Below the pieces are notes generated by a model. It worked only from the letters and a program-made list of their open reading frames with translations. It did no database searches and had not been told where the DNA came from. A stretch of 38,918 nucleotides of DNA from Actinomadura fibrosa (GTDB lineage Bacteria; Actinomycetota; Actinomycetes; Streptosporangiales; Streptosporangiaceae). This document shows positions 15,846-23,144 of the stretch, one piece after another (the stretch's first letter is position 1; every line of letters starts with the position of its first letter). Position numbers and translations under genes: made by a program. The stretch lies in NCBI RefSeq assembly GCF_900659615.1, contig NZ_CAACUY010000070.1:1-38918 (forward strand), written 5' to 3'.

Positions 15846-16745
15846 ATGCCCGCTCTCCGCCGGCCGCCCTCCGCCGCGAGGCTCCTGGCCACCGCCGCCC
15901 TCGGCGGGGCCCTCCTCGGCACGGTGCCGATCCTCACCGCGCCGGCCGCCACCGCCGCGGACGGCACGTCCGAGGCCGTCTACTTCGTCCACGGCATCGA
16001 CTGGAACCACGGCAAGGCCGGGGACGCGCAGCTCAACTGCGAGAGCACCTGGAAGGCGTCCAAGGCCGCCCTGAAGGCCCACGGCTGGACCGGCAAGATG
16101 ATCACCTGGGGGTACTACGCGAAGGACACGCGCTGCACCCGCAAGACGAACGGCGACCTGAACACCCGGATCCAGGAGCTGGGACGCCGGTTCGCCTGGG
16201 ACGTCTACGCCAACTACGCCAAGAACGGCGAGTCCGTCGACGTCGTCGCGCACTCGATGGGCGGGCTCGTCGTTCGCGCGGCCATCGAGGGCGTGAACCG
16301 GTACGGGAAGAACAAGGACTGGCCCGACCGGCTCTACATCGAGGACGTCGCCACCTTCAGCACACCGCACACCGGGACCGACTGGGGGACGAGCTGCACC
16401 GCGCTCAAGGGCTGGAAGCAGTGCAGCGACGTCCGTCCCGGAAGCGGCTTCCTCAAGTGGGCGGGACAGAATCCGCAGGCCGCGGGCGGCACCGACTGGA
16501 CCCTGATCGGCGCCAGTGACGACGACATGATCACCTCGGGTTCGGCGACGGGGATGCGCGCGAAGCACAAGGCGATCTACGCGTCCGGGCAGGGCCTGGA
16601 GCACAGCACGATCAAGAACAAGGGCGACGGGAACGGCTGGAAGGCCAAGGTCACCGACGACTACGGAAGCACCTGGAAGAGCGGCACCGGCCCGGGTCCG
16701 CTGCTGCGGCTCTTCAACGCCCTCTACCGGTCGTCGGCCGCCTGA
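15846..16745 (+). CDS. Secreted lipase/esterase
   Basis: The protein is 299 aa. It has a clear signal peptide, with cleavage after ATA near residue 38. The mature enzyme starts with 'EAVYFVHGIDWN', the HG oxyanion motif of bacterial lipases. The nucleophile is Ser137 in 'VVAHSMGGLVVR' (G-x-S-x-G variant A-H-S-M-G). Likely acid and base are in 'IGASDDDMI' and 'GLEHSTI' (His253). Four cysteines (65, 97, 184, 193) suit two disulfides, as in secreted actinomycete lipases. The ATG has GAAGGGG seven bases upstream. It probably hydrolyses acyl esters outside the cell. A strong hairpin follows the stop codon. Confidence 0.85.
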   Translation: MPALRRPPSAARLLATAALGGALLGTVPILTAPAATAADGTSEAVYFVHGIDWNHGKAGDAQLNCESTWKASKAALKAHGWTGKMITWGYYAKDTRCTRKTNGDLNTRIQELGRRFAWDVYANYAKNGESVDVVAHSMGGLVVRAAIEGVNRYGKNKDWPDRLYIEDVATFSTPHTGTDWGTSCTALKGWKQCSDVRPGSGFLKWAGQNPQAAGGTDWTLIGASDDDMITSGSATGMRAKHKAIYASGQGLEHSTIKNKGDGNGWKAKVTDDYGSTWKSGTGPGPLLRLFNALYRSSAA

Positions 16746-16753
16746 TTCCCCTC

Positions 16754-16779
16754 GGCCCGCCGGGCATTCCCGGCGGGCC
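16754..16779. terminator. Terminator hairpin after the lipase
   Basis: A perfect 11-bp stem (16754-16764 with 16769-16779) closes on the loop CATT. It sits 8 bp after the lipase stop and 15 bp before the end of the convergent flavoprotein gene, so it can serve both. Confidence 0.7.
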
Positions 16780-16794
16780 GGCCGGGCGGCGGGT

Positions 16795-17316
16795 TCAACC
16801 GTCGAGAAGGCCGTTCAACTCCGCGAGCACCTTCTCCCAGTCAGGCATGCGCGCATGGGGAGGCGCGGCAGGGTCGAACAGCACGCGGACGCCCATGGAG
16901 CGAAGGACGTCCAGATTCCGGCCGAAGGCCACATGGCTCGCCAGTTCGGCCTTGACCTGCGGGACCGCCACGATCGGCACGCCCATCCCGACGAGTTCGC
17001 ACAGCATGCCCACGGCGACCGTGTCGGTGATGCCCAGCGCCCACTTGTTGACGCTGTTGAACGTGACGGGCGCGGCCACCACGGCGTCGGCGGGAGGCAG
17101 CCCGTTCGAGGTCTCGTCCGGCCTCCGGAAATCCGTCCGCACCGGCCCGCCGGTCAGCGCCACGAGCCGCTCGGCGTCCAGGAACTTGGCCCCCATCGGC
17201 GTCGCGATCACCCGGACGTGCCAGTCCTCCGCCTGGGCGGACTCCACGAGGGCCACCAGGTCGGACGCGGCCGGAGCCCCGCACGCGAAGACGTAGAGAA
17301 CCTTCTCCGAGGTCAT
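16795..17316 (-). CDS. Flavoprotein of the PPC-decarboxylase-like family
   Basis: The protein is 173 aa from the ATG at 17316. An upstream ATG at 17397 would add 27 residues that look non-conserved. 'VLYVFACGAPAASDLVALVESAQ' gives the first beta-alpha unit of the flavoprotein (PF02441-type) fold. 'ADAVVAAPVTFNSVNKWALGITDTVAVGML' matches the FMN-binding 'A.at.N...k.a.G.aD.L' segment of phosphopantothenoylcysteine decarboxylases and related enzymes. The family decarboxylates peptidyl or pantetheine cysteine; this small stand-alone member could act on a different substrate. It is divergent from the ECF sigma factor. The exact reaction is unknown. Confidence 0.8.
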   Translation of the reverse strand: MTSEKVLYVFACGAPAASDLVALVESAQAEDWHVRVIATPMGAKFLDAERLVALTGGPVRTDFRRPDETSNGLPPADAVVAAPVTFNSVNKWALGITDTVAVGMLCELVGMGVPIVAVPQVKAELASHVAFGRNLDVLRSMGVRVLFDPAAPPHARMPDWEKVLAELNGLLDG

Positions 17317-17418
17317 GCCCCACTCACCGGAAGCTATGTTGGCCGGACCGGGAGCCCCATGGCCCGCAGTCGAAGCCCCTACGCAGAGACTACTCATGGC
17401 GGCCGCGCCGTCCCCTCC

Positions 17419-17457
17419 ATGTACATGAGCGTTCGGGAACCGTGCCCTGACCAGGGC
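17419..17457. promoter_or_regulatory. Dyads upstream of the ECF sigma factor
   Basis: The gap contains a perfect palindrome CATGTACATG (17419-17428), a GGGAACC typical of ECF -35 elements (17436-17442) and a perfect dyad GCCCTG-AC-CAGGGC (17444-17457). A matching ECF -10 is not obvious. Autoregulation through the GGGAACC is possible but unproven. Confidence 0.3.
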
Positions 17458-17521
17458 TGAACGCTTCGCCCCGCCGGCTGGCAAGTAGGGGGTGTAAGGC
17501 GGTCCGGATACGAGGAGGGTC

Positions 17522-18100
17522 ATGACATCTGATCCGGAGGACGCGGAGCTGATCGCCCGGTCGCTCGGCGGCGACGGCGACGCCTTCGTCGAGGTGGTCC
17601 GACGACACGAGGCGGCGGTGGGGGCCTACCTCGCGCGGCGGGTCGGCCGGGAGCTGGCCGAGGACCTGCTCGGCGAGGTGTGGGTGACGGCGCTCGCGTC
17701 CCGGGCGAAGTACGACCGCTCGTTCCCCGACGCCCGCCCGTGGCTGTTCGGCGTGGCGCACAACACGCTCCGGCGGCACTGGCGGTCCCGTCCGGCCGAG
17801 GTGCCGCGGGCGGACGTGACCGACATGGCGTCCGGGTGGGACCCGTGGGCCGCCGTGGACGACCGCGTCGACAGCGGTCCGGTGCTGCGGCACGCCCTGG
17901 CGCGGCTTCCGTCGCAGCAGCGGGAGATCTTGACGCTGGTCGCCTGGGAGGACCTGACCGTCGCCGACGCGGGACGGGTGATCGGCATACCGCCGGGAAC
18001 GGCGCGCCGCCGCCTGCACGAGGCGCGCGCGGCGCTGCGGAGCGCACCCGGGGTGGCCGCGCTGCTCACCGACCGCAACACCGTGAAGGAGGCCAACTGA
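17522..18100 (+). CDS. ECF-family RNA polymerase sigma factor
   Basis: The protein is 192 aa. Region 2 runs 'FVEVVRRHEAAVGAYLARRVGRELAEDLLGEVWVTALASRAKYDRSFPDARPWLFGVAHNTLRRHWR', which binds core polymerase and the -10. Region 4 is 'LPSQQREILTLVAWEDLTVADAGRVIGIPPGTARRRLHEARAALR', which binds the -35. There is no region 3, as expected for ECF factors. The ATG has AGGAGG just upstream. The next gene starts in the overlap TGATG and encodes a membrane protein of the CU044_5270 type, the usual partner of this ECF subgroup. Confidence 0.92.
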   Translation: MTSDPEDAELIARSLGGDGDAFVEVVRRHEAAVGAYLARRVGRELAEDLLGEVWVTALASRAKYDRSFPDARPWLFGVAHNTLRRHWRSRPAEVPRADVTDMASGWDPWAAVDDRVDSGPVLRHALARLPSQQREILTLVAWEDLTVADAGRVIGIPPGTARRRLHEARAALRSAPGVAALLTDRNTVKEAN

Positions 18101-19143
18101 TGGTCGATGAGATGGATCTGCTGAGGGACCTGAAGGACGCCGAGCCGGTGCGGCCGCACGCTTTCGAGGAGGCCAGGACGATGCTGCGCGCGGCGATGGA
18201 AGCGCCGGAGACGCCGGAGGCGATGACCGCCCCGGAAACGGTGAACGCCTCGCCGCGACGGGCCCGGTGGGGCAGGCGCCGGATGGCGGGCCTGGGCGCC
18301 GCCGCTCTGGTCGCCGCGTCAGCGGCGGCGGTGCTGGTCGTGACGTCCTCGTCGACGTCCGGCAAGCCCCCTGCGAAGGCGGCGCCGGAAACGGCGAACC
18401 CGCTTCTGGCCGGTCTGGTCGCGAACATCACGCCGTTGCGGGCCAAGGCACCGGGCGACGCGACGCTGGAGATCCGCAACCAGTCGCCGACCAGCGACGC
18501 GCTGGGCAGCAACGGCATCGGCCTGTTCACCGACGACGGCACCTACTACTGGGGGAACGACAAGAGCGCCCTGCGGCGGGCCGTCGTCCGGAAGGACGGG
18601 GGCGACGACGTCTTCAAGCGCGACATCGCGGTGGCGCTCTACGCCGTGAAGGGGGATCTCGGCACCGCGCGCGCCCGGATGGCGGTCGCCAACCTCGCGC
18701 CGGGGACGACGAACCCGGATCCGGAACGGCAGAAGATCGAGAAGCTCAAGAGCCTCGCCAAGGCGCGGGGCCAGAAGTACGTCCCGCCGAAGCCGCCGAC
18801 CCCCGAGCAGCAGAAGGAGATCACCGACAACCACATCTGGTCGAACTCCGTCGACGCGCTGATCGCGGCGCCGGAGAACCCCCAGGTCCGGGCCGGCGTG
18901 CTCCGCATCATGGCGACGATGCCGAAGGTGAGGGTCACGAAGACCACCACCGCCGGACGGCCCACGCTGACGCTGGTGGACAGCTGGCCCACCACCGGGA
19001 AGTTCACGGAGACCCTCGTGATCAGCGCCGACACCGGCCGTCCCGTGGCCCTGTCCAACCGCGGCTCGGACGTGCGGCCCGTCACGCTCTACTACCACAC
19101 GTCCCGCGTGACGCTCGCCGACATTGAGGCCGGCAAGTTCTGA
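18100..19143 (+). CDS. CU044_5270-family membrane protein, probable partner of the ECF sigma factor
   Basis: The protein is 347 aa. An acidic cytoplasmic N-terminus ('MDLLRDLKDAEPVRPHAFEEAR') precedes one membrane segment near residues 64-83 ('MAGLGAAALVAASAAAVLVV'). A large extracytoplasmic domain follows. The 'L.DL.....P' N-terminus and the 'CU044_5270' layout are common next to actinomycete ECF sigma genes. The ATG at 18100 overlaps the sigma stop and has AAGGAGG seven bases upstream. It may act as an anti-sigma factor or a sensor, but the HxxxCxxC zinc motif of classical anti-sigma domains is absent, so the role is inferred from position. Confidence 0.75.
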   Translation: MVDEMDLLRDLKDAEPVRPHAFEEARTMLRAAMEAPETPEAMTAPETVNASPRRARWGRRRMAGLGAAALVAASAAAVLVVTSSSTSGKPPAKAAPETANPLLAGLVANITPLRAKAPGDATLEIRNQSPTSDALGSNGIGLFTDDGTYYWGNDKSALRRAVVRKDGGDDVFKRDIAVALYAVKGDLGTARARMAVANLAPGTTNPDPERQKIEKLKSLAKARGQKYVPPKPPTPEQQKEITDNHIWSNSVDALIAAPENPQVRAGVLRIMATMPKVRVTKTTTAGRPTLTLVDSWPTTGKFTETLVISADTGRPVALSNRGSDVRPVTLYYHTSRVTLADIEAGKF

Positions 19144-19156
19144 CCGTCCCCGCGAA

Positions 19157-19190
19157 CCCCGGCGGCCGCTCTCGGGGGGCGGCGCCGGGG
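19157..19190 (+). terminator. Terminator hairpin after the sigma operon
   Basis: CCCCGGCG (19157-19164) and CGCCGGGG (19183-19190) form a perfect 8-bp stem around an 18-nt GC-rich loop, 13 bp after the stop codon. Confidence 0.5.
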
Positions 19191-19226
19191 ACATCAGCGT
19201 GCCGGGGTTTGGTACTTACGCGCTGA

Positions 19227-19232
19227 TATGGT
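19227..19232 (+). promoter_or_regulatory. Extended -10 of a probable leaderless promoter for rarD
   Basis: TATGGT (TANNNT type), preceded by TGA as an extended -10, ends six bases before the GTG at 19239. A transcript starting there would have no 5' leader, a frequent arrangement in actinomycetes. No good -35 or ribosome binding site is seen. Confidence 0.35.
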
Positions 19233-19238
19233 GCGGAT

Positions 19239-20159
19239 GTGGTGAACCGTGGCATGGCGTTCGGGATCGGGGCGTACGTCCTGTGGGGGCTGTTCCCGCT
19301 CTACTGGCCGCTGCTGAAGCCCGCGGGCGCGATGGAGATCCTGGCGCACCGGATCATGTGGTCGCTGGTCGCGGTGGCCGCCGTCCTCGCGGCGACGCGG
19401 AACTGGACGTGGATCAGGTCGCTCGGCGCGCGGCAGGGCGGGCTGCTGGCGCTGGCGGCCACGGTCATCACGATCAACTGGGGCGTCTACATCTACGCGG
19501 TCAACAGCGGCCACACGATCGAGGCGGCGCTCGGCTACTTCATCAACCCGCTCATCAGCGTGCTCTTCGGCGTGATCGTCTTCCGGGAGCGGCTGAGGGC
19601 GTGGCAGTGGGCCGCGGTGGGGCTGGGCGTCGCGGCGGTGCTCGTCCTGACGGCCGACTACGGGCGGCTGCCGTGGATCGCGCTGGTGCTGGCGTTCTCC
19701 TTCGGCACCTACGGGCTCCTGAAGAAGTTCGCCAACATGCCGTCCGCGGAGAGCCTCGCAGTGGAGACCGCCGTCATGTTCGTGCCCGCGCTCGTCTTCG
19801 CCGTGGTGCTCCAGGCGCGTGGAGACGCCGCGTTCGGGCACCACGGCGCCGGGCAGGCGATCCTCATGGCGGGGGCGGGGATCGTGACGGCGATCCCGCT
19901 GCTGCTGTTCAACGGGGCGGCGATCAGGCTGCCGCTGAGCGCGATCGGGATGCTCCAGTACCTGGCGCCGGTGCTCCAGTTCCTGATCGGCCTGCTCGTC
20001 CAGCACGAGGAGATGCCCGCGAGCCGGTGGGCGGGCTTCCTGCTGGTCTGGATCGCGCTCGCGATCCTCACCTGGGACGGCCTGCGCGCGGGCCGGCGGG
20101 CGCGCCGGGAGGCCCGCGCGGCGGCGATCCGGCGGGAGGCGGCACCCGAAGCGGTGTGA
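19239..20159 (+). CDS. rarD: RarD-like EamA-family transporter
   Basis: The protein is 306 aa with ten hydrophobic segments. It opens 'RGMAFGIGAYVLWGLFPLYWPLL', the characteristic RarD N-terminus, and has 'ILAHRIMWS', 'NWGVYIYAVNSGHTIEAALGYFINPL' and 'FRERL', all hallmarks of the RarD branch of the drug/metabolite transporter superfamily. RarD was named from a chloramphenicol-related phenotype in other bacteria; its physiological substrate is not established. GTG at 19239 and 19242 and ATG at 19254 are alternative starts. The promoter looks leaderless, which favours 19239. It stands alone between the sigma operon and a tiny secreted peptide gene. Confidence 0.88.
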   Translation: MVNRGMAFGIGAYVLWGLFPLYWPLLKPAGAMEILAHRIMWSLVAVAAVLAATRNWTWIRSLGARQGGLLALAATVITINWGVYIYAVNSGHTIEAALGYFINPLISVLFGVIVFRERLRAWQWAAVGLGVAAVLVLTADYGRLPWIALVLAFSFGTYGLLKKFANMPSAESLAVETAVMFVPALVFAVVLQARGDAAFGHHGAGQAILMAGAGIVTAIPLLLFNGAAIRLPLSAIGMLQYLAPVLQFLIGLLVQHEEMPASRWAGFLLVWIALAILTWDGLRAGRRARREARAAAIRREAAPEAV

Positions 20160-20191
20160 TCGTTCCCGTGGAGGGCGGGCCCCGGAGCCAC

Positions 20192-20216
20192 TAGAGTGCC
20201 GGACGTCACACGTCCG
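20192..20216 (+). promoter_or_regulatory. Promoter -10 with overlapping dyad before the small secreted peptide
   Basis: TAGAGT (20192-20197) fits the TANNNT -10. The predicted start of transcription falls inside a perfect dyad CGGACGT-CAC-ACGTCCG (20200-20216), which ends 4 bp before the GAGGAG ribosome binding site. It could be an operator or a 5' hairpin. Confidence 0.4.
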
Positions 20217-20231
20217 ATCCGAGGAGCCCCG

Positions 20232-20414
20232 TTGCGCCTACTCAGCGTCACCGTCCTGGGAACCGCGCTCATCGCGGCGGGACTGGCGGCACCGGCCGCG
20301 AGCCGAGCCACGACGCCGAAGCACGGCCCCCGGGAGACGACCGGCACCTTCCGCGTCTCCGACCGACGCGCGTGGCCCATTCCGGCGCCCCTCGTTCCCC
20401 GCCCGGGCAGGTAA
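20232..20414 (+). CDS. Small secreted peptide, 60 aa, TTG start
   Basis: I do not recognise this protein. The TTG at 20232 lies five bases after GAGGAG and begins a clean signal peptide ('LRLLSVTVLGTALIAAGLAAPAAS'). Cleavage near ASRA-TT would leave a mature peptide of about 35 residues, rich in Pro and Arg, with one Trp and no cysteine. The ribosome binding site, promoter and dyad immediately upstream support real expression. An in-frame ATG at 20196 would place the signal sequence internally and is less likely. No function can be assigned. Confidence 0.5.
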   Translation: MRLLSVTVLGTALIAAGLAAPAASRATTPKHGPRETTGTFRVSDRRAWPIPAPLVPRPGR

Positions 20415-20422
20415 GCCCGAGT

Positions 20423-20453
20423 CGCATATTCGAACCTTTATTCGAAATATGCG
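20423..20453. repeat. Inverted repeat, operator or weak terminator
   Basis: CGCATATTCGAA (20423-20434) mirrors TTCGAAATATGCG (20441-20453) with one bulged A. It sits 9 bp after the small peptide's stop. The stem is AT-rich and no T run follows, so a protein-binding site is as likely as a terminator. Confidence 0.5.
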
Positions 20454-20597
20454 GTTGATGTGCATCGCATTGCGGCGCTTCTGCGCTCCGACGCGGCGAT
20501 CACCTGGTGTAGTCGGCAACGTCCGCCGACCGAGCCGTGCGCGATCCTGTCAGATCGCATTAACAATTCAGACAACCCCGTAGACAAGTGATGAACG

Positions 20598-20611
20598 TCA
20601 CTCGGGAGTGA
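20598..20611. promoter_or_regulatory. Candidate operator upstream of the P450 promoter
   Basis: A perfect dyad TCACTC-GG-GAGTGA (20598-20611) is preceded by a third half-site AGTGA (20587-20591). It lies 25 bp upstream of the predicted -35, a typical activator position. Confidence 0.4.
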
Positions 20612-20635
20612 TTGAAATTTCTGCCGCCGCTCCCC

Positions 20636-20664
20636 TTGCTCGCGTTAATTGATCATGTGATACT
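20636..20664 (+). promoter_or_regulatory. Candidate promoter of the diterpene operon
   Basis: TTGCTC (20636-20641), a 17-bp AT-rich spacer and GATACT (20659-20664) fit a housekeeping-type promoter. The transcript would carry a leader of about 135 nt with an 8-bp inverted repeat (20697-20704 and 20727-20734, 22 bp apart) that could form a hairpin. Confidence 0.4.
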
Positions 20665-20807
20665 TCCACAGAAACCTACATTTCAGTCATGCACCGCCAC
20701 GGATAGACACATCTCACTAAACGCCCATCCGTGGTCCGTCTTCCTCCCGGTGCGGCCGTCGGGGAGCGGACCCGTGTCCGTTCCTTCGTACCGAGGGGCA
20801 GTCGAGA

Positions 20808-22181
20808 ATGTCCGTTGACGCCAGCACCGTTCCGTCCCGCAGGGCGCGGAACTTCCCTCTCTACCGGACGGTCTCCCGCTTCGTCAGGGACCCGTTGCGA
20901 GAACTGGAGAGGATCGGCGCCGCGGCCGACGGCGAGGTGGCGCGGCTCGACCTCGGCGCGTCCCGGCCCTACCTGGTGACGCATCCCGACCACGTGCAGC
21001 AGGTCCTGCGGAGGGAGTCGCAGAACTTCGTCCGGGACGGGACGTTCTGGCGGCCGCTGCACGGGCTGTTCGGCGACAGCATCATGTCCGAGGGCGCCGA
21101 GTGGGAGCTCAGCAAGCGGGTCCTCCAGCCGGTCTTCTCCACGCGGACGATCAGGTCCCTGAGCGCGCACATGGCCCGGGCCATCAACGAGGCGGTCGCC
21201 GCGCTCGACGAGCCCGCCCGCGCCGGCCGGTCCATCGAGGTGATGCCGGAGATGGGGCGGATCGTCCATGACACGGTCATCAAGGTCCTGTTCGGCGACA
21301 AGATCCGCAAGGCGGAGGCGGACCGGCTGATCCCCGCGATGGAGCGGCTCGCGACGTCGATCGCGTTCCGCTTCCTGCTGCCGTTCGTGCCGCGCTCGAT
21401 CCCGCTGCCGGGCGACCGCGCCTTCGGCGAGGGCCTCACCGTCATGGACGAGACCCTGTACGAGCTGGTCGACCGGTTCCGGTACGACCCGGGCGAGGGC
21501 TACGACATCTTCACCGCGCTCTGCAAGGCGCGGATGACCGAGGGCAGCGGCCTGGACGACCACTGGGTGCGCGACAACCTGCTCGCCATGTGGGCCACCA
21601 GCACCGAGACGACGACCGTGGCGCTGACCTGGCTGTGGCCGATGCTCGACCGGCGGCCCGACGTCGCGGCGCGGCTCGCCGCGGAGATCGAGCGGGTGGT
21701 CGGCGGCGACGAGGTCCGGCCGGAGCACCTGCGCGAGCTGCCCTACGTCCGGCAGGTCGTGCAGGAGCTGCTCCGCCTCTACCCGGTCGGCTGGATCTTT
21801 CCGCGGATCGCGCTGAACCCGACGGACATCGGCGGCGTCCGCGTCAAGGCCGGCCAGACGGTCCTGATCAGCCCCTTCCTGACGCACCGGCTCGCCTCGG
21901 TGTGGGAACGGCCGCTGGAGTTCGACCCGGAGCGCTTCTCGGCCGAGCGGGCCCGCGGGCGCCATCGCTACGCCTACTTCCCGTTCGGCGGCGGCCCGCA
22001 CCAGTGCATCGGACGGCACGTGTTCAACGCCGAGGCGGAGCTGATCCTGGCGAGCATCCTGAGCCGGTTCCGTCCGGTGCTGGAGCCCACCGACGTTCCC
22101 GTGCGGGCGCGGATCGGCGCCACGCTCCGGCCGAACCAGCCGCTGCACATGACGTTGACGCCCGTGCTTCGCTCCAGGTGA
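20808..22181 (+). CDS. Cytochrome P450 of the diterpene cluster
   Basis: The protein is 457 aa, longer than the ~400 of most bacterial P450s and closer to terpene-oxidising types such as pentalenene or albaflavenone P450s. The haem motif is 'FPFGGGPHQCIG' with ligand Cys400. The K-helix E-x-x-R is Glu320-Arg323, and 'PERF' is at 375. The I-helix oxygen-activation segment reads 'ATSTETT' (263-269), with Thr in place of the usual Gly but the acid-Thr pair kept. No reductase or ferredoxin gene adjoins it, so electrons must come from elsewhere. It starts an operon with a class I synthase 9 bp downstream and should oxidise the diterpene product. Confidence 0.92.
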   Translation: MSVDASTVPSRRARNFPLYRTVSRFVRDPLRELERIGAAADGEVARLDLGASRPYLVTHPDHVQQVLRRESQNFVRDGTFWRPLHGLFGDSIMSEGAEWELSKRVLQPVFSTRTIRSLSAHMARAINEAVAALDEPARAGRSIEVMPEMGRIVHDTVIKVLFGDKIRKAEADRLIPAMERLATSIAFRFLLPFVPRSIPLPGDRAFGEGLTVMDETLYELVDRFRYDPGEGYDIFTALCKARMTEGSGLDDHWVRDNLLAMWATSTETTTVALTWLWPMLDRRPDVAARLAAEIERVVGGDEVRPEHLRELPYVRQVVQELLRLYPVGWIFPRIALNPTDIGGVRVKAGQTVLISPFLTHRLASVWERPLEFDPERFSAERARGRHRYAYFPFGGGPHQCIGRHVFNAEAELILASILSRFRPVLEPTDVPVRARIGATLRPNQPLHMTLTPVLRSR

Positions 22182-22190
22182 GAGGGCCCC

Positions 22191-23144
22191 ATGTCCGAGA
22201 GCACGCCGGAAGAGCCCACCGACCCCGAGGATCCGGTCCCCTCCCAGCAGGGAACGTCCGCCGCGCAGGCCGGGACGATCTGCGCCGTCGCCGGCCAGGC
22301 GCAGCGGCAGATGCGGTCGTGGGCCGCCGGGTACCCGGGCCTGTACGGCGCCGAGGCGTTCGACCCGGCGCTGTTCAGCACGCTCGCGCTGGCCGCGGCG
22401 TTCAGCGGGCCCGGGCTCACCGCGGCCGACCTGCGCATGGCCAACCGGGCCTGCCTGTGGTGCTTCGGCCTCGACTGGCTGATCGACTTCGCCGCCTCGT
22501 CCCGCGCCGAGGTGACCGCCGTGGTCCGGCGGTGCGCGGCCGTCGCGGACGGCAGGCCGGTCGCGGACGGCAGGCCGGTCGCGGACGGCGGGCCGGTCGC
22601 GAAGGGCGATGACGAGCTCGCGCGTTTCCTGGCCGACATCCGTGACGAACTCCGCGCGACGCCCGCCTTTTCCGCTCTCGAAGGAGTCTGGCGGGACGAG
22701 CTTCAGCGCATGCTCGACGCGATGGCCCGTGAATGGGATTGGAAATCGGCGAAGGATGGCACGGGGCCGACGTTCGAGGAGTATCTCGGAAACGCCGACA
22801 ATCTCGGTTTCTCCTTCGTCTTCGCCTCGCACTGGATCGCCTCCGGCGGGGGCGGCGACGTGCCCGCGGTGCGGCGGGCGAGCCATGCCGTACAGCGCGT
22901 CGTCCGGCTGCTGAACGACCTCGGCACGGTCGACCGCGACCTCGAATGGGGCGATCTCAACGGGCTCCTCCTCGACCGCGACCGCGCCGAGGTCGAGCGG
23001 CGGCTCGCACTGCTCACCGCCGAAGCCCGCACGCTGGTCGCGGAGGCGCGGCGGGGCGCGCCGCACCTCGCCGAGTACCTGGAACGGCAGATGGACTTCT
23101 GCGCCGGCTTCTACGGCGTGACCGACTTCTGGGGCTCGCTGTGA
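22191..23144 (+). CDS. Class I terpene synthase-like protein
   Basis: The protein is 317 aa and all-helical, the size of bacterial class I terpene synthases. The aspartate-rich motif on helix D is degenerate: 'FGLDWLIDF' gives D95-W-L-I-D99 where DDxxD is usual. The second metal site is 'LLNDLGTVDRD', with N242, T246 and D250 fitting the NSE/DTE motif except for Asp in the last position. The Arg that normally senses diphosphate after 'EYL' is not obvious. An 18-bp tandem repeat (22542-22607) adds a hydrophilic loop after the first motif. Next to a class II cyclase, it probably ionises a bicyclic diphosphate such as a copalyl-type intermediate. The product is unknown. Confidence 0.82.
   Translation: MSESTPEEPTDPEDPVPSQQGTSAAQAGTICAVAGQAQRQMRSWAAGYPGLYGAEAFDPALFSTLALAAAFSGPGLTAADLRMANRACLWCFGLDWLIDFAASSRAEVTAVVRRCAAVADGRPVADGRPVADGGPVAKGDDELARFLADIRDELRATPAFSALEGVWRDELQRMLDAMAREWDWKSAKDGTGPTFEEYLGNADNLGFSFVFASHWIASGGGGDVPAVRRASHAVQRVVRLLNDLGTVDRDLEWGDLNGLLLDRDRAEVERRLALLTAEARTLVAEARRGAPHLAEYLERQMDFCAGFYGVTDFWGSL
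22542..22607 (+). repeat. 18-bp tandem repeat inside the terpene synthase gene
   Basis: Two identical 18-bp copies (22542-22559 and 22560-22577), one with a single change (22578-22595) and a partial fourth (22596-22607) encode V-A-D-G-R-P units. The repeat keeps frame and lies in a predicted surface loop, so it probably arose by slippage and is tolerated. Confidence 0.85.

Larger units (their letters stand above)
20415..20807 (+). other. AT-richer regulatory region upstream of the diterpene operon
   Basis: This 393-bp gap has markedly lower GC than its surroundings. It contains a large AT-rich inverted repeat (20423-20453), a compact dyad (20598-20611), a promoter candidate (20636-20664) and a third inverted repeat (20697-20734). 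A frame from a TTG at 20612 that overlaps the P450 start has no coding support. No RNA gene is apparent. Confidence 0.5.

Noticed and set aside
20612..20818. A 68-aa TTG-started frame overlapping the P450 start
   Set aside because: It crosses the AT-rich control region, has no conserved features and ends inside the P450 gene.
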